Assembly (NCBI GenBank): GCA_020161245.1
Contig: JAIUOK010000008.1
Span: 38,916-102,915 of the forward strand
Source: Actinomycetota bacterium
Lineage (GTDB): Bacteria; Actinomycetota; Actinomycetes; S36-B12; CAIYMF01
Length of the DNA: 64,000 nt
Direction of reading: 5' to 3'
Shown here: positions 1 to 7,400 of the stretch, one piece after another
Layout of the letters: every line of letters starts with the position of its first letter
Position numbering within the stretch: position 1 is the stretch's first letter
Translations under genes and position numbers: made by a program
The notes under the pieces: generated by a model
Told to the model about the DNA's origin: nothing
Seen by the model: the letters and a program-made list of their open reading frames with translations, nothing else
Database searches by the model: none

Positions 1-283
1 CGACGGACAGCGGCTCGGACCGCGGGACGGTGAGCACCGCCGGCTCCTCGAGCGGCCACCGGGCGGACGCGTCCGCCCGCATGCCCTCGAGCGACCAGCT
101 GCTCGAGCCGATCGCCCAGCCGATGTCCTCGGCCGCGAACCGCTCGCCGTCGACGGTCACCGCGGCGCCGTCGACGAGGCTCGCCCACAGGCCGCGGTAG
201 TACGGGAGCCTGAGGCGCACCTCGAAGCCGCCGCCGGCGCGGTTGCGGAACCCGCGCGTCTGGATCATGTGCGTGTCGAGCAC
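1..283 (-). CDS. C-glycoside deglycosidase beta-type subunit (DUF6379), partial
   Basis: The gene runs off the left edge, so only about 94 N-terminal residues are visible. The start MLDTHMIQTRGFRN followed by VRLRLPYYRGL and VTVDGERF is the typical opening of the DUF6379 family, the small beta-sandwich subunit of C-glycoside deglycosidases, which pairs with a TIM-barrel alpha subunit. I chose the GTG at 283 because AGGAGG lies four bases upstream; an in-frame ATG at 268 is the alternative. It is the fourth copy of this family in the window and its alpha partner, if it has one, would lie to the left. It is downstream of the redoxin gene on the same strand with a 28 bp gap. The family call is firm; the substrate is unknown. 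Confidence 0.75.
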   Translation of the reverse strand, partial: MLDTHMIQTRGFRNRAGGGFEVRLRLPYYRGLWASLVDGAAVTVDGERFAAEDIGWAIGSSSWSLEGMRADASARWPLEEPAVLTVPRSEPLSV

Positions 284-311
284 GGGACCTCCTGGGAAGG
301 GCCGGTCGGGG

Positions 312-1187
312 TCAGGAGCGGCGCGGATCGACCCAGCCGGGCAGATCCCACGGCCGCGCGAGCTGCGTGCGGACGGCGTCGGCGAGGTCGGCCCGGTCGG
401 GCAGCGGCGCCGCCCGGCCGTCGGACGTCCGGTACACGCGGCAGCCCAGGGCGGGCGCTGCGTCGGACGGGAACAGGTCGATGCGGCCCACCTGGAACGT
501 GGGTGAGCCGGGGAACCCGAGCTCGGCGGCCTCGGCAGGTGTGCGGACCTCCCGCTCGACCACCGTCACCTCGTGGCGCCCGAGCTCCTCGAGCACCTCG
601 GCGAGCAGCTCGGCAGCGTCGTGGTGCGAGGGGCAGCCCTCCCACCACAGCAGCTCGATGCGCCACTTGAGCGAGCAGCCGGTAGGGGCGCTGCGCGGGT
701 GCGCCACCTCGTTGCCGGCCAGGACGGCGTCGAGCGCGTCGCGCAGCCAACGGGCGTCGAGCGACGGATCGCCGTGATCGGCGTCCGGGGAGCCGTGGTA
801 GCGGACGACGCCGCTCGGATCGATGACGAACACCTCGGGCGTGGCGACGACGCCGTAGGCGCGGGCGGCCGACTGGTCGGCGTCACGCAGGAACGGGCCG
901 GCGACCTCGCCCCGGCCCACCCGCTCGCGCATGCCGTCGACCGTGTCGAGGGGCGCCCCGGTCTCGTCGTTGCTGAGCACCTGGAGCACGCGCACACCGC
1001 GATCGGCGTAGTCGCGAGCGACGGACTCGACCCGGTCGTGCCAGGCGAGGGCGTAGGGGCAGCCGTTGGCGGTGAACACCACCACGGTCGCGCTGCTGGC
1101 CGCCGGGTCGAGCGCGACGGTGCGTCCCTCGGCGTCGGGGAGCGAGAAGCCGGGCGCCGCGTCGCCGACGTCGAGACGGGTGCCCAC
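312..1187 (-). CDS. Redoxin fused to a second thioredoxin-fold domain (DF-family type)
   Basis: A 291-residue protein. Residues 1-175 are an AhpC/TSA-type redoxin with a peroxidatic-type cysteine at C43 (NGCPYALAWH), an ATPEVFVID strand and a TGCSLKW end, where such proteins normally stop. It continues without a break into a second domain (178-280) with EGCPSHHDAAEL, FPGSPTFQVG and LGCRVYRT, the pattern of the small proteins annotated as DF family (seleno)proteins. C185, the position that can be selenocysteine in that family, is an ordinary TGC codon here. The GTG start at 1187 has AAAGGG upstream. Probably a thiol peroxidase/reductase with a built-in partner domain; the fusion is seen directly, the function is inferred. 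It lies between two beta-subunit genes. Confidence 0.7.
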   Translation of the reverse strand: MGTRLDVGDAAPGFSLPDAEGRTVALDPAASSATVVVFTANGCPYALAWHDRVESVARDYADRGVRVLQVLSNDETGAPLDTVDGMRERVGRGEVAGPFLRDADQSAARAYGVVATPEVFVIDPSGVVRYHGSPDADHGDPSLDARWLRDALDAVLAGNEVAHPRSAPTGCSLKWRIELLWWEGCPSHHDAAELLAEVLEELGRHEVTVVEREVRTPAEAAELGFPGSPTFQVGRIDLFPSDAAPALGCRVYRTSDGRAAPLPDRADLADAVRTQLARPWDLPGWVDPRRS

Positions 1188-1226
1188 AGCAGTGCCCTTT
1201 CGCCGTTCGTGCAGATGACGAGCATT

Positions 1227-1249
1227 CTTCTGGCGTTTTTCGACAGAAG
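1227..1249. promoter_or_regulatory. Inverted repeat in divergent promoter region
   Basis: CTTCTG and CAGAAG form a 6 bp inverted repeat with an 11-base spacer, inside the only AT-richer patch between the divergent redoxin gene (start 1187) and beta/alpha pair (start 1369). It could be an operator or promoter element. Short arms make this a weak call. Confidence 0.3.
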
Positions 1250-1368
1250 TCAACGAGCGGGGAGTCCTCCCGGTTCGCATGGCTGGCATCCGCGCCATCG
1301 ATGGTCTGACCCCTTGACCCTGGGGCGCCCTCGACGGGTAGACCTGGGCACCCCCATGAGGAGGCCCT

Positions 1369-1734
1369 GTGTTCTCACCCGAGTTCGTCACCGGCGCATC
1401 GGCCCATGCCGGCCGGCTCCGGATCGGGCTGCGGCTCAACTGGTTCCGGCCGCTCCCCCTGTCCTGCATCGAGCATCTGGAGGTGACCGACAGCGTCGGC
1501 CCTCTCGACGCCGGCGTGCTATCGCTGGATGGCCACGACTACCCCGTCGATGCCCTCGCCTCCCACGACGACGTCTGGTGGCACACCCTCTCCGACGCCT
1601 GGCTCGCGCTCCCGTGGGAGGACCGCGCGGGACCTCTCCGCGTGACGATCCGCACGCGTATCCCCCTGCTCGTCGACCACACCGGGTCGGCCGTCGCGGT
1701 GCTCGACTCCGCGCTGGTGGAGGTCGAGGCATGA
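1369..1734 (+). CDS. C-glycoside deglycosidase beta-type subunit (DUF6379-like)
   Basis: A 121-residue protein without a signal peptide or membrane segment. It keeps the family pattern of a basic strand followed by an aromatic turn (GLRLNWFRPLPLS), a later VWWHTLSDAW segment and a closing run of beta strands. The aromatic turn is NWFRP rather than the PWYRS/PYYRG of the other copies, so it is the most divergent of the four. GAGGAGG at 1358-1364 supports the GTG start at 1369. It overlaps the next gene by ATGA, so alpha and beta chains are probably translated at a matched rate, as expected for a heteromeric enzyme. Family membership is by pattern and by the neighbouring alpha gene. Confidence 0.65.
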   Translation: MFSPEFVTGASAHAGRLRIGLRLNWFRPLPLSCIEHLEVTDSVGPLDAGVLSLDGHDYPVDALASHDDVWWHTLSDAWLALPWEDRAGPLRVTIRTRIPLLVDHTGSAVAVLDSALVEVEA

Positions 1735-2741
1735 GCGGCCCGCGGCTCGGCGTCATGTCGTTCAGCCTCGGCGGCGACCTCTGGCGGCGGCGCATCTCCG
1801 TCGAGGGCATGATCGCCGCCATCGCCTCGCTGGGACCGGGGCAGGAGCTCGAGCTGATCGGCAGCCATGCGCTGCGCGGATTCCCCGACCCGGACGAAGC
1901 CGAGGTGGCCGCGCTGCGCTCGATGATCGAGGACCACGGGGTCGTCGCCTCCGTGTACTGCGCGGATCTGGACCGGGCCCGCACGACCGGTGCGATGCTC
2001 AGCCCGCAGGCTGCCCTGGAGCTCGTCGAGCGCGAGGCAGCGCTGGCCCGGGCGCTGGGCTTCCAGGCCCTCCGGGTCAGCCCGGCTGGTCCGGACCTGG
2101 TGCCTGATCTGGCGCGGCTGGCAGAACGCCTCGGCATTCCGGTGCTCGTCGAGCACGGCGCCGAGCCGCGCACCGACCCGCACACAGCAGACCTCGTCGA
2201 GGCGATAGCACGCCACGGCGAGGGCCGCGTGGGCCTCATCGCCGACGGCAGCGCCTTCGTGCGGCGGCTGCCGCAGCCCTGGAAGCAGGCGTGCCTCGAC
2301 GGCGGGGTGCCGACGGACGCGCTCGACCTCGTCGTGCAGTCGTGGGACCCCGAGCAGCCGCTGCCGGAGGTCATGGGGGCGCTGCACGGCCTCGGGCTCG
2401 ACACGCTGCAGCTCGAGCTGTCGGTCTACGCGCTCATGACGACGCGCTTCCTCTTCCGCAAGGGGGACGTGGCCGGGCTGCTCGACATGCTGCCGCACGT
2501 CCACCATCTGCAGACGAAGTTCTTCGCCACCGGCTCGGACGGGGCCGACCCGTGCGTGCCCTACGACGAGATCGTGCCGCTCCTGCGCGACGCGGGGTTC
2601 TCCGGAGGCCTGCACGCGGAGTACGAAGGCGGCATCTGGTCGGCCGGGCTGGACACGGTCGCAGAGCTACGCCGCCACCAGGGCTACCTGCGCCGCCACC
2701 AGGGCTACCTGCGCCGGCTCTGGGGCGACGGCCAGGCCTGA
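1731..2741 (+). CDS. C-glycoside deglycosidase alpha-type subunit (sugar isomerase TIM barrel)
   Basis: A 336-residue TIM-barrel protein of the xylose-isomerase-like sugar phosphate isomerase/epimerase superfamily. The four residues expected to hold the divalent metal are in place: E141 (VLVEHGAE), D172 (LIADGSA), H259 (HVHHLQTKF) and E297 (HAEYEGG). In characterised C-glycoside deglycosidases this chain carries the metal centre that helps split the sugar-aglycone C-C bond of a 3-keto-glycoside. The start overlaps the stop of the beta gene (ATGA). The C terminus carries a perfect 7-residue duplication (RRHQGYL twice). It is transcribed away from the main operon and may handle a different glycoside. 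3-keto-sugar epimerase activity is an alternative. Confidence 0.65.
   Translation: MSGPRLGVMSFSLGGDLWRRRISVEGMIAAIASLGPGQELELIGSHALRGFPDPDEAEVAALRSMIEDHGVVASVYCADLDRARTTGAMLSPQAALELVEREAALARALGFQALRVSPAGPDLVPDLARLAERLGIPVLVEHGAEPRTDPHTADLVEAIARHGEGRVGLIADGSAFVRRLPQPWKQACLDGGVPTDALDLVVQSWDPEQPLPEVMGALHGLGLDTLQLELSVYALMTTRFLFRKGDVAGLLDMLPHVHHLQTKFFATGSDGADPCVPYDEIVPLLRDAGFSGGLHAEYEGGIWSAGLDTVAELRRHQGYLRRHQGYLRRLWGDGQA
2670..2711 (+). repeat. Perfect 21 bp tandem duplication inside alpha-subunit gene
   Basis: The 21 bases at 2670-2690 are repeated exactly at 2691-2711. This adds seven residues (RRHQGYL) to the last helix of the encoded protein without breaking the frame. Exact identity suggests a recent slippage event or an assembly artefact. 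Confidence 0.85.
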
Positions 2742-2753
2742 GCGCTCAGCGGC

Positions 2754-2787
2754 GGGGCGGTCCGCGTCGGACCTCGCGGACCGCCCC
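2754..2787. terminator. Bidirectional hairpin between convergent genes
   Basis: A perfect 13 bp stem (2754-2766 with 2775-2787) and 8-base loop sits in the 53 bp gap between the convergent alpha-subunit gene and the hydroxypyruvate-isomerase-like gene. There is no U-tract, as is common for actinobacterial terminators. Confidence 0.75.
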
Positions 2788-2794
2788 CTGGCCG

Positions 2795-3574
2795 TCAGGC
2801 TGCGGCCGCCGCCTCGCGGATGCGCTTCAGGGAGGCTGCGCTCTCGGTGGTCGGGACGTACTCCAGGCCGATCGGCCCCGAGTAGCCCGACCGGCTCAGC
2901 ACCGCGAGGCGGTCCTCCCAGTCGATCGCACCGCTGCCCGGCTCACCCCGGCCGGGAGCATCCGCCACCTGCACGTAGTGCACGAGGTCGCCCGCATCGG
3001 CGAGCACCGCCGCGACGTCCTCGCCCTCGGTGGTCGAGTGGTAGAGGTCGTAGAGGATCCCGAAGGACGGGTCGCCGACGCCGCGCGCCACCTGCACCGC
3101 CTCGGCGGTCCGGTCGAGCAGCGCGCCCGGGTGGTCGACGCGGGTGTTGACCGGCTCGAGCACGAAGCCGACGCCGGAGCCGCGGAACCGCTCCACCACC
3201 GGGATGAAGGTCTCGACCAGCTTGTCGAGGTTCATCGGCCGCTTGAAGCCGGGGAAGCCGAGGCCGGAGCCCAGCACGATGCGGGGCGAGCCGAGGGCGC
3301 GCGCGTTCTCGATGCCCTTCTCCAGACCGGCCCAGAACTCCGTGAGATCGGTGCCCGGCCAGGCGAAGTTGGTGCGCGGCTCGGCGAGGACGGACGTGAC
3401 CTGGACGCCGAGGTCCTGGCAGGCGGAGGCGAGCGCCGGCACGTCCTTGTCGAGCGTCGACCACAGCTCGACGGCGTCGAAGCCGGCAGCGGCCGCGGCC
3501 TTGACCCGCTCGACGGGGTCGGTACCCGCCTCGGTGAAGAGGAGCTCGATGTTGGGTGAGAGCTGGAAAGGCAT
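2795..3574 (-). CDS. hyi: Hydroxypyruvate-isomerase-like sugar isomerase
   Basis: A 259-residue TIM-barrel protein. FVLEPVNTRVDHPG, ILYDLYHS and VQVADAPGRGEPGSG are the family's signature segments, carrying the metal-binding Glu, Asp and His, with a final Glu in GLEYVP. Hydroxypyruvate isomerase converts hydroxypyruvate and tartronate semialdehyde; members of this family also isomerise other small keto-sugars. It is the last gene of the minus-strand operon, 10 bp behind an alpha subunit, with GAGGA before ATG 3574. Context suggests it processes the keto-sugar released by the deglycosidases rather than glyoxylate metabolism, since no glyoxylate carboligase is nearby. Confidence 0.75.
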   Translation of the reverse strand: MPFQLSPNIELLFTEAGTDPVERVKAAAAAGFDAVELWSTLDKDVPALASACQDLGVQVTSVLAEPRTNFAWPGTDLTEFWAGLEKGIENARALGSPRIVLGSGLGFPGFKRPMNLDKLVETFIPVVERFRGSGVGFVLEPVNTRVDHPGALLDRTAEAVQVARGVGDPSFGILYDLYHSTTEGEDVAAVLADAGDLVHYVQVADAPGRGEPGSGAIDWEDRLAVLSRSGYSGPIGLEYVPTTESAASLKRIREAAAAA

Positions 3575-3584
3575 GCTGTCGTCC

Positions 3585-4640
3585 TCAGTGGTTCTCGGCG
3601 AGAGCGGCCACGATGGACCGCCGGATGAGGTCGTGCTGCTTGCGGACCAGGTCGACCGGGTCGGCCTCGTCGAGGTCGAGGAAGGCGTGGCCCTCCCACT
3701 CGCTCGACCAGTAGCCCTCCCAGCCCGCCTTCACGAACTCCCGGACCAGGTCGGGGTAGTCGATGGCGGGCTCGTCGCCGTTCTCGTCGATGTCGTAGAA
3801 CTTGGCGTGCACGTGGACGATCTGGCCCATGATGTCGCCCCACTCGGCGACCGGGACGTGGCCGTGCATGTTGAACGCGAGGCGCGCGAAGGAGCCGAGG
3901 CTCTCGGGCTTGATGCCGCGGCCGTTGAGGTACTCCACGAACTCCGCGTGCCGGGCGTTGATGTCCTCGGGCTTGATCCAGATGCGCTGCAGCTCGGCCA
4001 GCCCCTCCTCGTCCAGGCCCTTCTTGCGCAGGCCGTGGAAGAGCGCGGGCGACATGCCGCGCATGGTCGAGGAGAAGTCGGCGACGAAGCCGAGGCGCGG
4101 CGAGCCGATCTCGTCGTACAGCTCGCGGATCGCCATCACCTGCGGCGAGTTGGGGCCGAGCGGTGCGTGCAGCTCCCAGCCCACCGTCAGGTCGAGCTCC
4201 TCGATCAGCGGGATGAGCCGGCGGATGAGGGTCGGCTTGGCGCTCTGGAAGCGCGAGAGCGTGAAGCCGAGCTCGTGGGCGGCGCGGAACTGCGCGGCCT
4301 GGAACTCGTACTCCTCGTCCTCGGTCATGTCGCGGTCGCGGCGACGGCCCATGTCGAGGTTGCAGCCGAACGAGCTCGGCACGAGGCCGTACTTGTCCAG
4401 CCCGTCGCGCCACTGGCGGACGAACTCGGGATCGACGGTCGGGTAGCTGCGCAGCAGCTGCGAGGCGTTGAACTCGACGCCGGGGCCGATGCCGGCCTCG
4501 GCGACGACGCGCAGCATGCCGTCGAGGTCCCACCGGCCGGCGGAGAACTCGCTGGTGAGGGAGTACAGCGTCAGGCCGAGGCGGATGCCGCTGCCCGGCA
4601 CGGCGGGCGCGGCGGCGGACTCGAGGAAGGTGCTGGTCAT
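3585..4640 (-). CDS. C-glycoside deglycosidase alpha-type subunit (sugar isomerase TIM barrel)
   Basis: A 351-residue TIM-barrel protein. Expected metal ligands are E156 (GWELHAPLG), D188 (FVADFSS), H276 (IVHVHAKFYDID) and E314 (SSEWEGHAF). The HAKFYDID-ENGDEPAIDY stretch closely matches the other operon-borne alpha chain (HGKFYEID-ASGDEPSVPV), so the two are paralogues, while the copy at 1731 is more distant. It follows its beta partner by 12 bp with GAGAGGCG before ATG 4640. Known C-glycoside deglycosidases work as alpha-beta complexes on 3-keto C-glycosides; that activity is inferred here from partner and motif. A keto-sugar isomerase or epimerase remains possible. Confidence 0.75.
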   Translation of the reverse strand: MTSTFLESAAAPAVPGSGIRLGLTLYSLTSEFSAGRWDLDGMLRVVAEAGIGPGVEFNASQLLRSYPTVDPEFVRQWRDGLDKYGLVPSSFGCNLDMGRRRDRDMTEDEEYEFQAAQFRAAHELGFTLSRFQSAKPTLIRRLIPLIEELDLTVGWELHAPLGPNSPQVMAIRELYDEIGSPRLGFVADFSSTMRGMSPALFHGLRKKGLDEEGLAELQRIWIKPEDINARHAEFVEYLNGRGIKPESLGSFARLAFNMHGHVPVAEWGDIMGQIVHVHAKFYDIDENGDEPAIDYPDLVREFVKAGWEGYWSSEWEGHAFLDLDEADPVDLVRKQHDLIRRSIVAALAENH

Positions 4641-4652
4641 GGTGGACGCCTC

Positions 4653-5051
4653 TCAGCCGGCGACGAGGGTGCGGTGGTTGGTGGCGTGGTTGGTGACGTA
4701 GACCATCGGCGCGATCTGCATGTAGGGCATGCGCATCGACAGAGTGACCTCGACGTCGACCTCGTCGCCCTTGCTGGGCGGCGAGTCCTGAGGAACGACC
4801 ACGACGAGGCGGTCCTGCAAGAACCACAGCTCGTCCCACTGGTCGCCGAGCTCGTCGATGGTGAAGGTCTTGCCGTTGATCTCCGCGCGCAGCGACTCCT
4901 TGGGCACCTCGGCGCCGTCGATGCGGACGACGACGTCGCTCACGCTCGACACCCAGAGGCTGCGGTACCAGGGGATCTTCAGCCCGATCGCCAGGCCGTC
5001 CTCGCGCGCTGCGAGGCTGTCGGAGATCAGGATCGTGTCGTCGGTAGCCAC
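4653..5051 (-). CDS. C-glycoside deglycosidase beta-type subunit (DUF6379)
   Basis: A 132-residue, all-beta, soluble protein. GLKIPWYRSLWVSSV, VVVRIDGAEVP, EINGKTFTIDEL, DELWFLQDRL and LSMRMPYMQI match the DUF6379 pattern well and make this one of the clearest copies in the window. The GTG start at 5051 follows AGGAG five bases upstream; the stop of the preceding alpha gene lies at 5053-5055, so the two cistrons nearly abut. In characterised systems this chain shapes the active-site lid over the alpha barrel and has no separate catalytic role. Its likely partner is the next gene (3585-4640). Confidence 0.8.
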   Translation of the reverse strand: MATDDTILISDSLAAREDGLAIGLKIPWYRSLWVSSVSDVVVRIDGAEVPKESLRAEINGKTFTIDELGDQWDELWFLQDRLVVVVPQDSPPSKGDEVDVEVTLSMRMPYMQIAPMVYVTNHATNHRTLVAG

Positions 5052-5052
5052 A

Positions 5053-6144
5053 TCAGCTCCTGCTTCGGTGATCGGCGAGCACGCGGCGCGCCTCGTCTGG
5101 GTCGGTCACGAGGTGCGACCCGGCCTCCTCGGCGCTGGTGCGCATGAGGGCCTGCATACGGGCGACCACGTCGAACGGGTCGTCCCAGTCGTTCCAGTGG
5201 AAGCCTTCCCACTCGCTGGAGATCGAGCCGGACCAGCCGGCGGCCACCAGCAGCCCCACGATGCGGCTCACCGGGACCGACGGCTCGTCGCCGGACGCGT
5301 CGATCTCGTAGAACTTGCCGTGCATGTGCACGGCCCAGGGCAGCAGCTCGAGCCAGTCCTCGGGCTTCGCGTGGCCGAAGAGCCCGGTGATGTTGACCGC
5401 CATCTCGATGCCGCGGTCGCCGGCGCCGTGCTGGTGCGCCAGGCCCATCACCTGCCGGAACCAGCGGCCATGCTGCTCCTCGGTCATGGGCGCGCCCTCG
5501 GCATCGTGCTCGTGCCAGGCCTCGACCAGCTTGCGGAGCAGCTCGTCGTCGACGCCGTCCCGGCGGTAGCGCGCCAGGAGGCTCTGGGGCACCTCGCGCA
5601 GCGTCGCGCCCCAGTCAGGCACGAAGCCCAGGTGGTGCGAGCCGAGCTGCTCGTAGCGCTCGAGCAGCGCCTGGATCTTCGGGTGCTTGGGGTGCTGGTG
5701 GCTGTGCACCTCGAGACCGAGCCGGACGTCGTGCTTCTCGGCCAGGGGCAGCAGCCGCTGCATGTCGTCGGGCGTCAGGCTGATCTGCACCCTGACGACC
5801 GGGAAGCCCAGTCGTGCCGCCGCCTCGACCTGCGGGGCCATGTAGTCGACCAGCTCGTCGTCGGTGAGCATGCGGTCGCGCCGCAGGCCGGCGTCGGCGT
5901 TGGCCGATAGGCAGGTCGGCACGAGCCCGGTCTCGGCGACCAGGGCCTGGAACCGGTCGACGTACTCGTCGGTGACGGCGGGAAACCCCTTGATGCTCTG
6001 GAAGCCCACCATCTCGATGCCCGGCCCGAGCCCGCGCGCAGCCGCTTCGCGCACGAGCTCCTCGACCGAGTGGTTCCGCGCGTGGAAGTCGCGGGTGAAG
6101 CTGTACAGCGTGACGCCCTGGACGGGCGTGCCGGACGCGGTCAT
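5053..6144 (-). CDS. C-glycoside deglycosidase alpha-type subunit (sugar isomerase TIM barrel)
   Basis: A 363-residue TIM-barrel protein. Expected metal ligands are E145 (GLEVHSHQH), D177 (FVPDWGA), H273 (AVHMHGKFYEID) and E311 (SSEWEGFHW). The start ATG overlaps the stop of the upstream beta gene (ATGA), which supports a 1:1 complex. The C terminus extends about 25 residues beyond the barrel (TDPDEARRVLADH). A longer reading frame upstream of 6144 exists but would run through the beta gene and is not credible. This and the copy at 3585-4640 are similar enough to be a duplication within the operon, perhaps for different aglycones or anomers (inference). Confidence 0.75.
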   Translation of the reverse strand: MTASGTPVQGVTLYSFTRDFHARNHSVEELVREAAARGLGPGIEMVGFQSIKGFPAVTDEYVDRFQALVAETGLVPTCLSANADAGLRRDRMLTDDELVDYMAPQVEAAARLGFPVVRVQISLTPDDMQRLLPLAEKHDVRLGLEVHSHQHPKHPKIQALLERYEQLGSHHLGFVPDWGATLREVPQSLLARYRRDGVDDELLRKLVEAWHEHDAEGAPMTEEQHGRWFRQVMGLAHQHGAGDRGIEMAVNITGLFGHAKPEDWLELLPWAVHMHGKFYEIDASGDEPSVPVSRIVGLLVAAGWSGSISSEWEGFHWNDWDDPFDVVARMQALMRTSAEEAGSHLVTDPDEARRVLADHRSRS

Positions 6145-6542
6145 GCGGCCGCCTCCAGGGTCATCGTCTTGCGGTCGCGCTCCTCGAGCCGGAGCACGCC
6201 GAGGTCGGTGGTGATGTAGGGGATGTACAGGCCGAGGGCGACGGCGACGTCGTGCTCGCCATCCGCTGCGACGCCGTCGGGCATCGCCCCCTCGACCACG
6301 GCGGAGTCGAGCACGTACCACCACAGGTCGTGCCGCGCGGCGAGGTCGGCCAGCGGGAGGGTGGTGCCGTCGCACGACCAGGTCAGCGAGGCGGCGTCCA
6401 CCTCGTGCCCGTCGATGGCCCACGTGATGCCGGCTACCGAGGAGAAGGGCAGCGCGCGGTACCACGGCATCCGCAGGGAGATGCGGACGCGGTCGCCGGA
6501 GACCTCGAGGGTGCCCGGCTCGATCATCTGGTCGGGGAGCAT
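6141..6542 (-). CDS. C-glycoside deglycosidase beta-type subunit (DUF6379)
   Basis: A 133-residue beta-rich protein. SLRMPWYRALPFSSV, ITWAIDGHEV, HDLWWYVLDSAVV and LGLYIPYITT fit the DUF6379 family. It begins 3 bp after the end of the second permease gene and overlaps the following alpha gene by ATGA, so transporter and enzyme are made together. The family call rests on the aromatic turn PWYR, the IDG segment and on the fixed pairing with an alpha barrel. Confidence 0.78.
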   Translation of the reverse strand: MLPDQMIEPGTLEVSGDRVRISLRMPWYRALPFSSVAGITWAIDGHEVDAASLTWSCDGTTLPLADLAARHDLWWYVLDSAVVEGAMPDGVAADGEHDVAVALGLYIPYITTDLGVLRLEERDRKTMTLEAAA

Positions 6543-6545
6543 GGG

Positions 6546-7388
6546 TCAGCCCTTCAGCCCGCCGGCGTAGCCCTGGATGAACTTCTTCTGCGCGAAGAAG
6601 TAGAGGACGAGGATGGGCACCATCGAGATGAGGACGATGGCGAAGATGAGGTTCCATTGGGAGATCAGGGAGCCCACGTAGTTGTAGATGACGACCGGCA
6701 ACGTGGCCCAGTCGCTGCCGTTGAGGAAGATCAGCGGCGTGAAGAAGTCGTTCCACACGATGAGCCCGGCGAGGATGGCGACCGTTCCTGTGGCGGGCCC
6801 CATGAGCGGGAAGACGATGCTCACGAAGATGCGCGTCTTCGACGCGCCGTCGATCGCCGCCGACTCCTCGTACTCGTGGGGAAGACGCCGGAAGAAGTTC
6901 GAGTACAGGAACACCGACAGCGGCATGAGCAGGCCGACGTAGATGAAGGCCATCCCCCAGGGCGACCCGAGCAATCCCAGCCGCCTGGCACCGGTGTACA
7001 GCGGCAGCACCCCGAGCTGCGTCGGCAGGATGATCGCGATGAGGAACAGGTAGAAGGTCCGAGAGCTCCAGCGGCTGGTGCTGCGGGCGAAGACGTACGC
7101 GGCCGGCGCCCCGAGCGCGATGAGGCCCACGATCGCTCCCGCCGTGATGAGCGCGCTCGCGAGGAGCCCCTGGAACACCTGCTCGCTTCCGGTCGAGTCG
7201 GGCGAGAGCAGGAACTGGAAGTTCTCCGTCGTCGGCGGCTGCGGCCACGACAGGCTCGACGTGGTGAGCACCTGCTCGCCCGTCTTAAGCGACGTGACGA
7301 TGAGCAGGTAGAACGGCACGAGCAGCGCGATCGCGGCGAGGATCGTGATGACCTCGCGGAGCAGCGTGAGCTTGGTGTAGCGGAACAT
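6546..7388 (-). CDS. CUT1-type sugar ABC transporter permease (MalG-like)
   Basis: A 280-residue inner-membrane protein with six predicted helices. The EESAAIDGASKTRIFVSIVFPLM segment is the EAA loop, which contacts the ATPase. It forms the translocation channel with the next-upstream permease. AGGAGG lies directly after the TAG of that gene and before ATG 7388. The operon has no ATPase gene, so it presumably borrows a shared MsiK-type ATPase encoded elsewhere, as is usual for actinobacterial CUT1 importers. Its position immediately before the deglycosidase genes suggests it imports their substrate. Confidence 0.88.
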   Translation of the reverse strand: MFRYTKLTLLREVITILAAIALLVPFYLLIVTSLKTGEQVLTTSSLSWPQPPTTENFQFLLSPDSTGSEQVFQGLLASALITAGAIVGLIALGAPAAYVFARSTSRWSSRTFYLFLIAIILPTQLGVLPLYTGARRLGLLGSPWGMAFIYVGLLMPLSVFLYSNFFRRLPHEYEESAAIDGASKTRIFVSIVFPLMGPATGTVAILAGLIVWNDFFTPLIFLNGSDWATLPVVIYNYVGSLISQWNLIFAIVLISMVPILVLYFFAQKKFIQGYAGGLKG

Positions 7389-7400
7389 GCGGGCTTCCTC

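Noticed and set aside
312..1187. Selenoprotein in the DF-type domain
   Set aside because: The key codon is TGC (Cys185), and no in-frame TGA occurs at that position.
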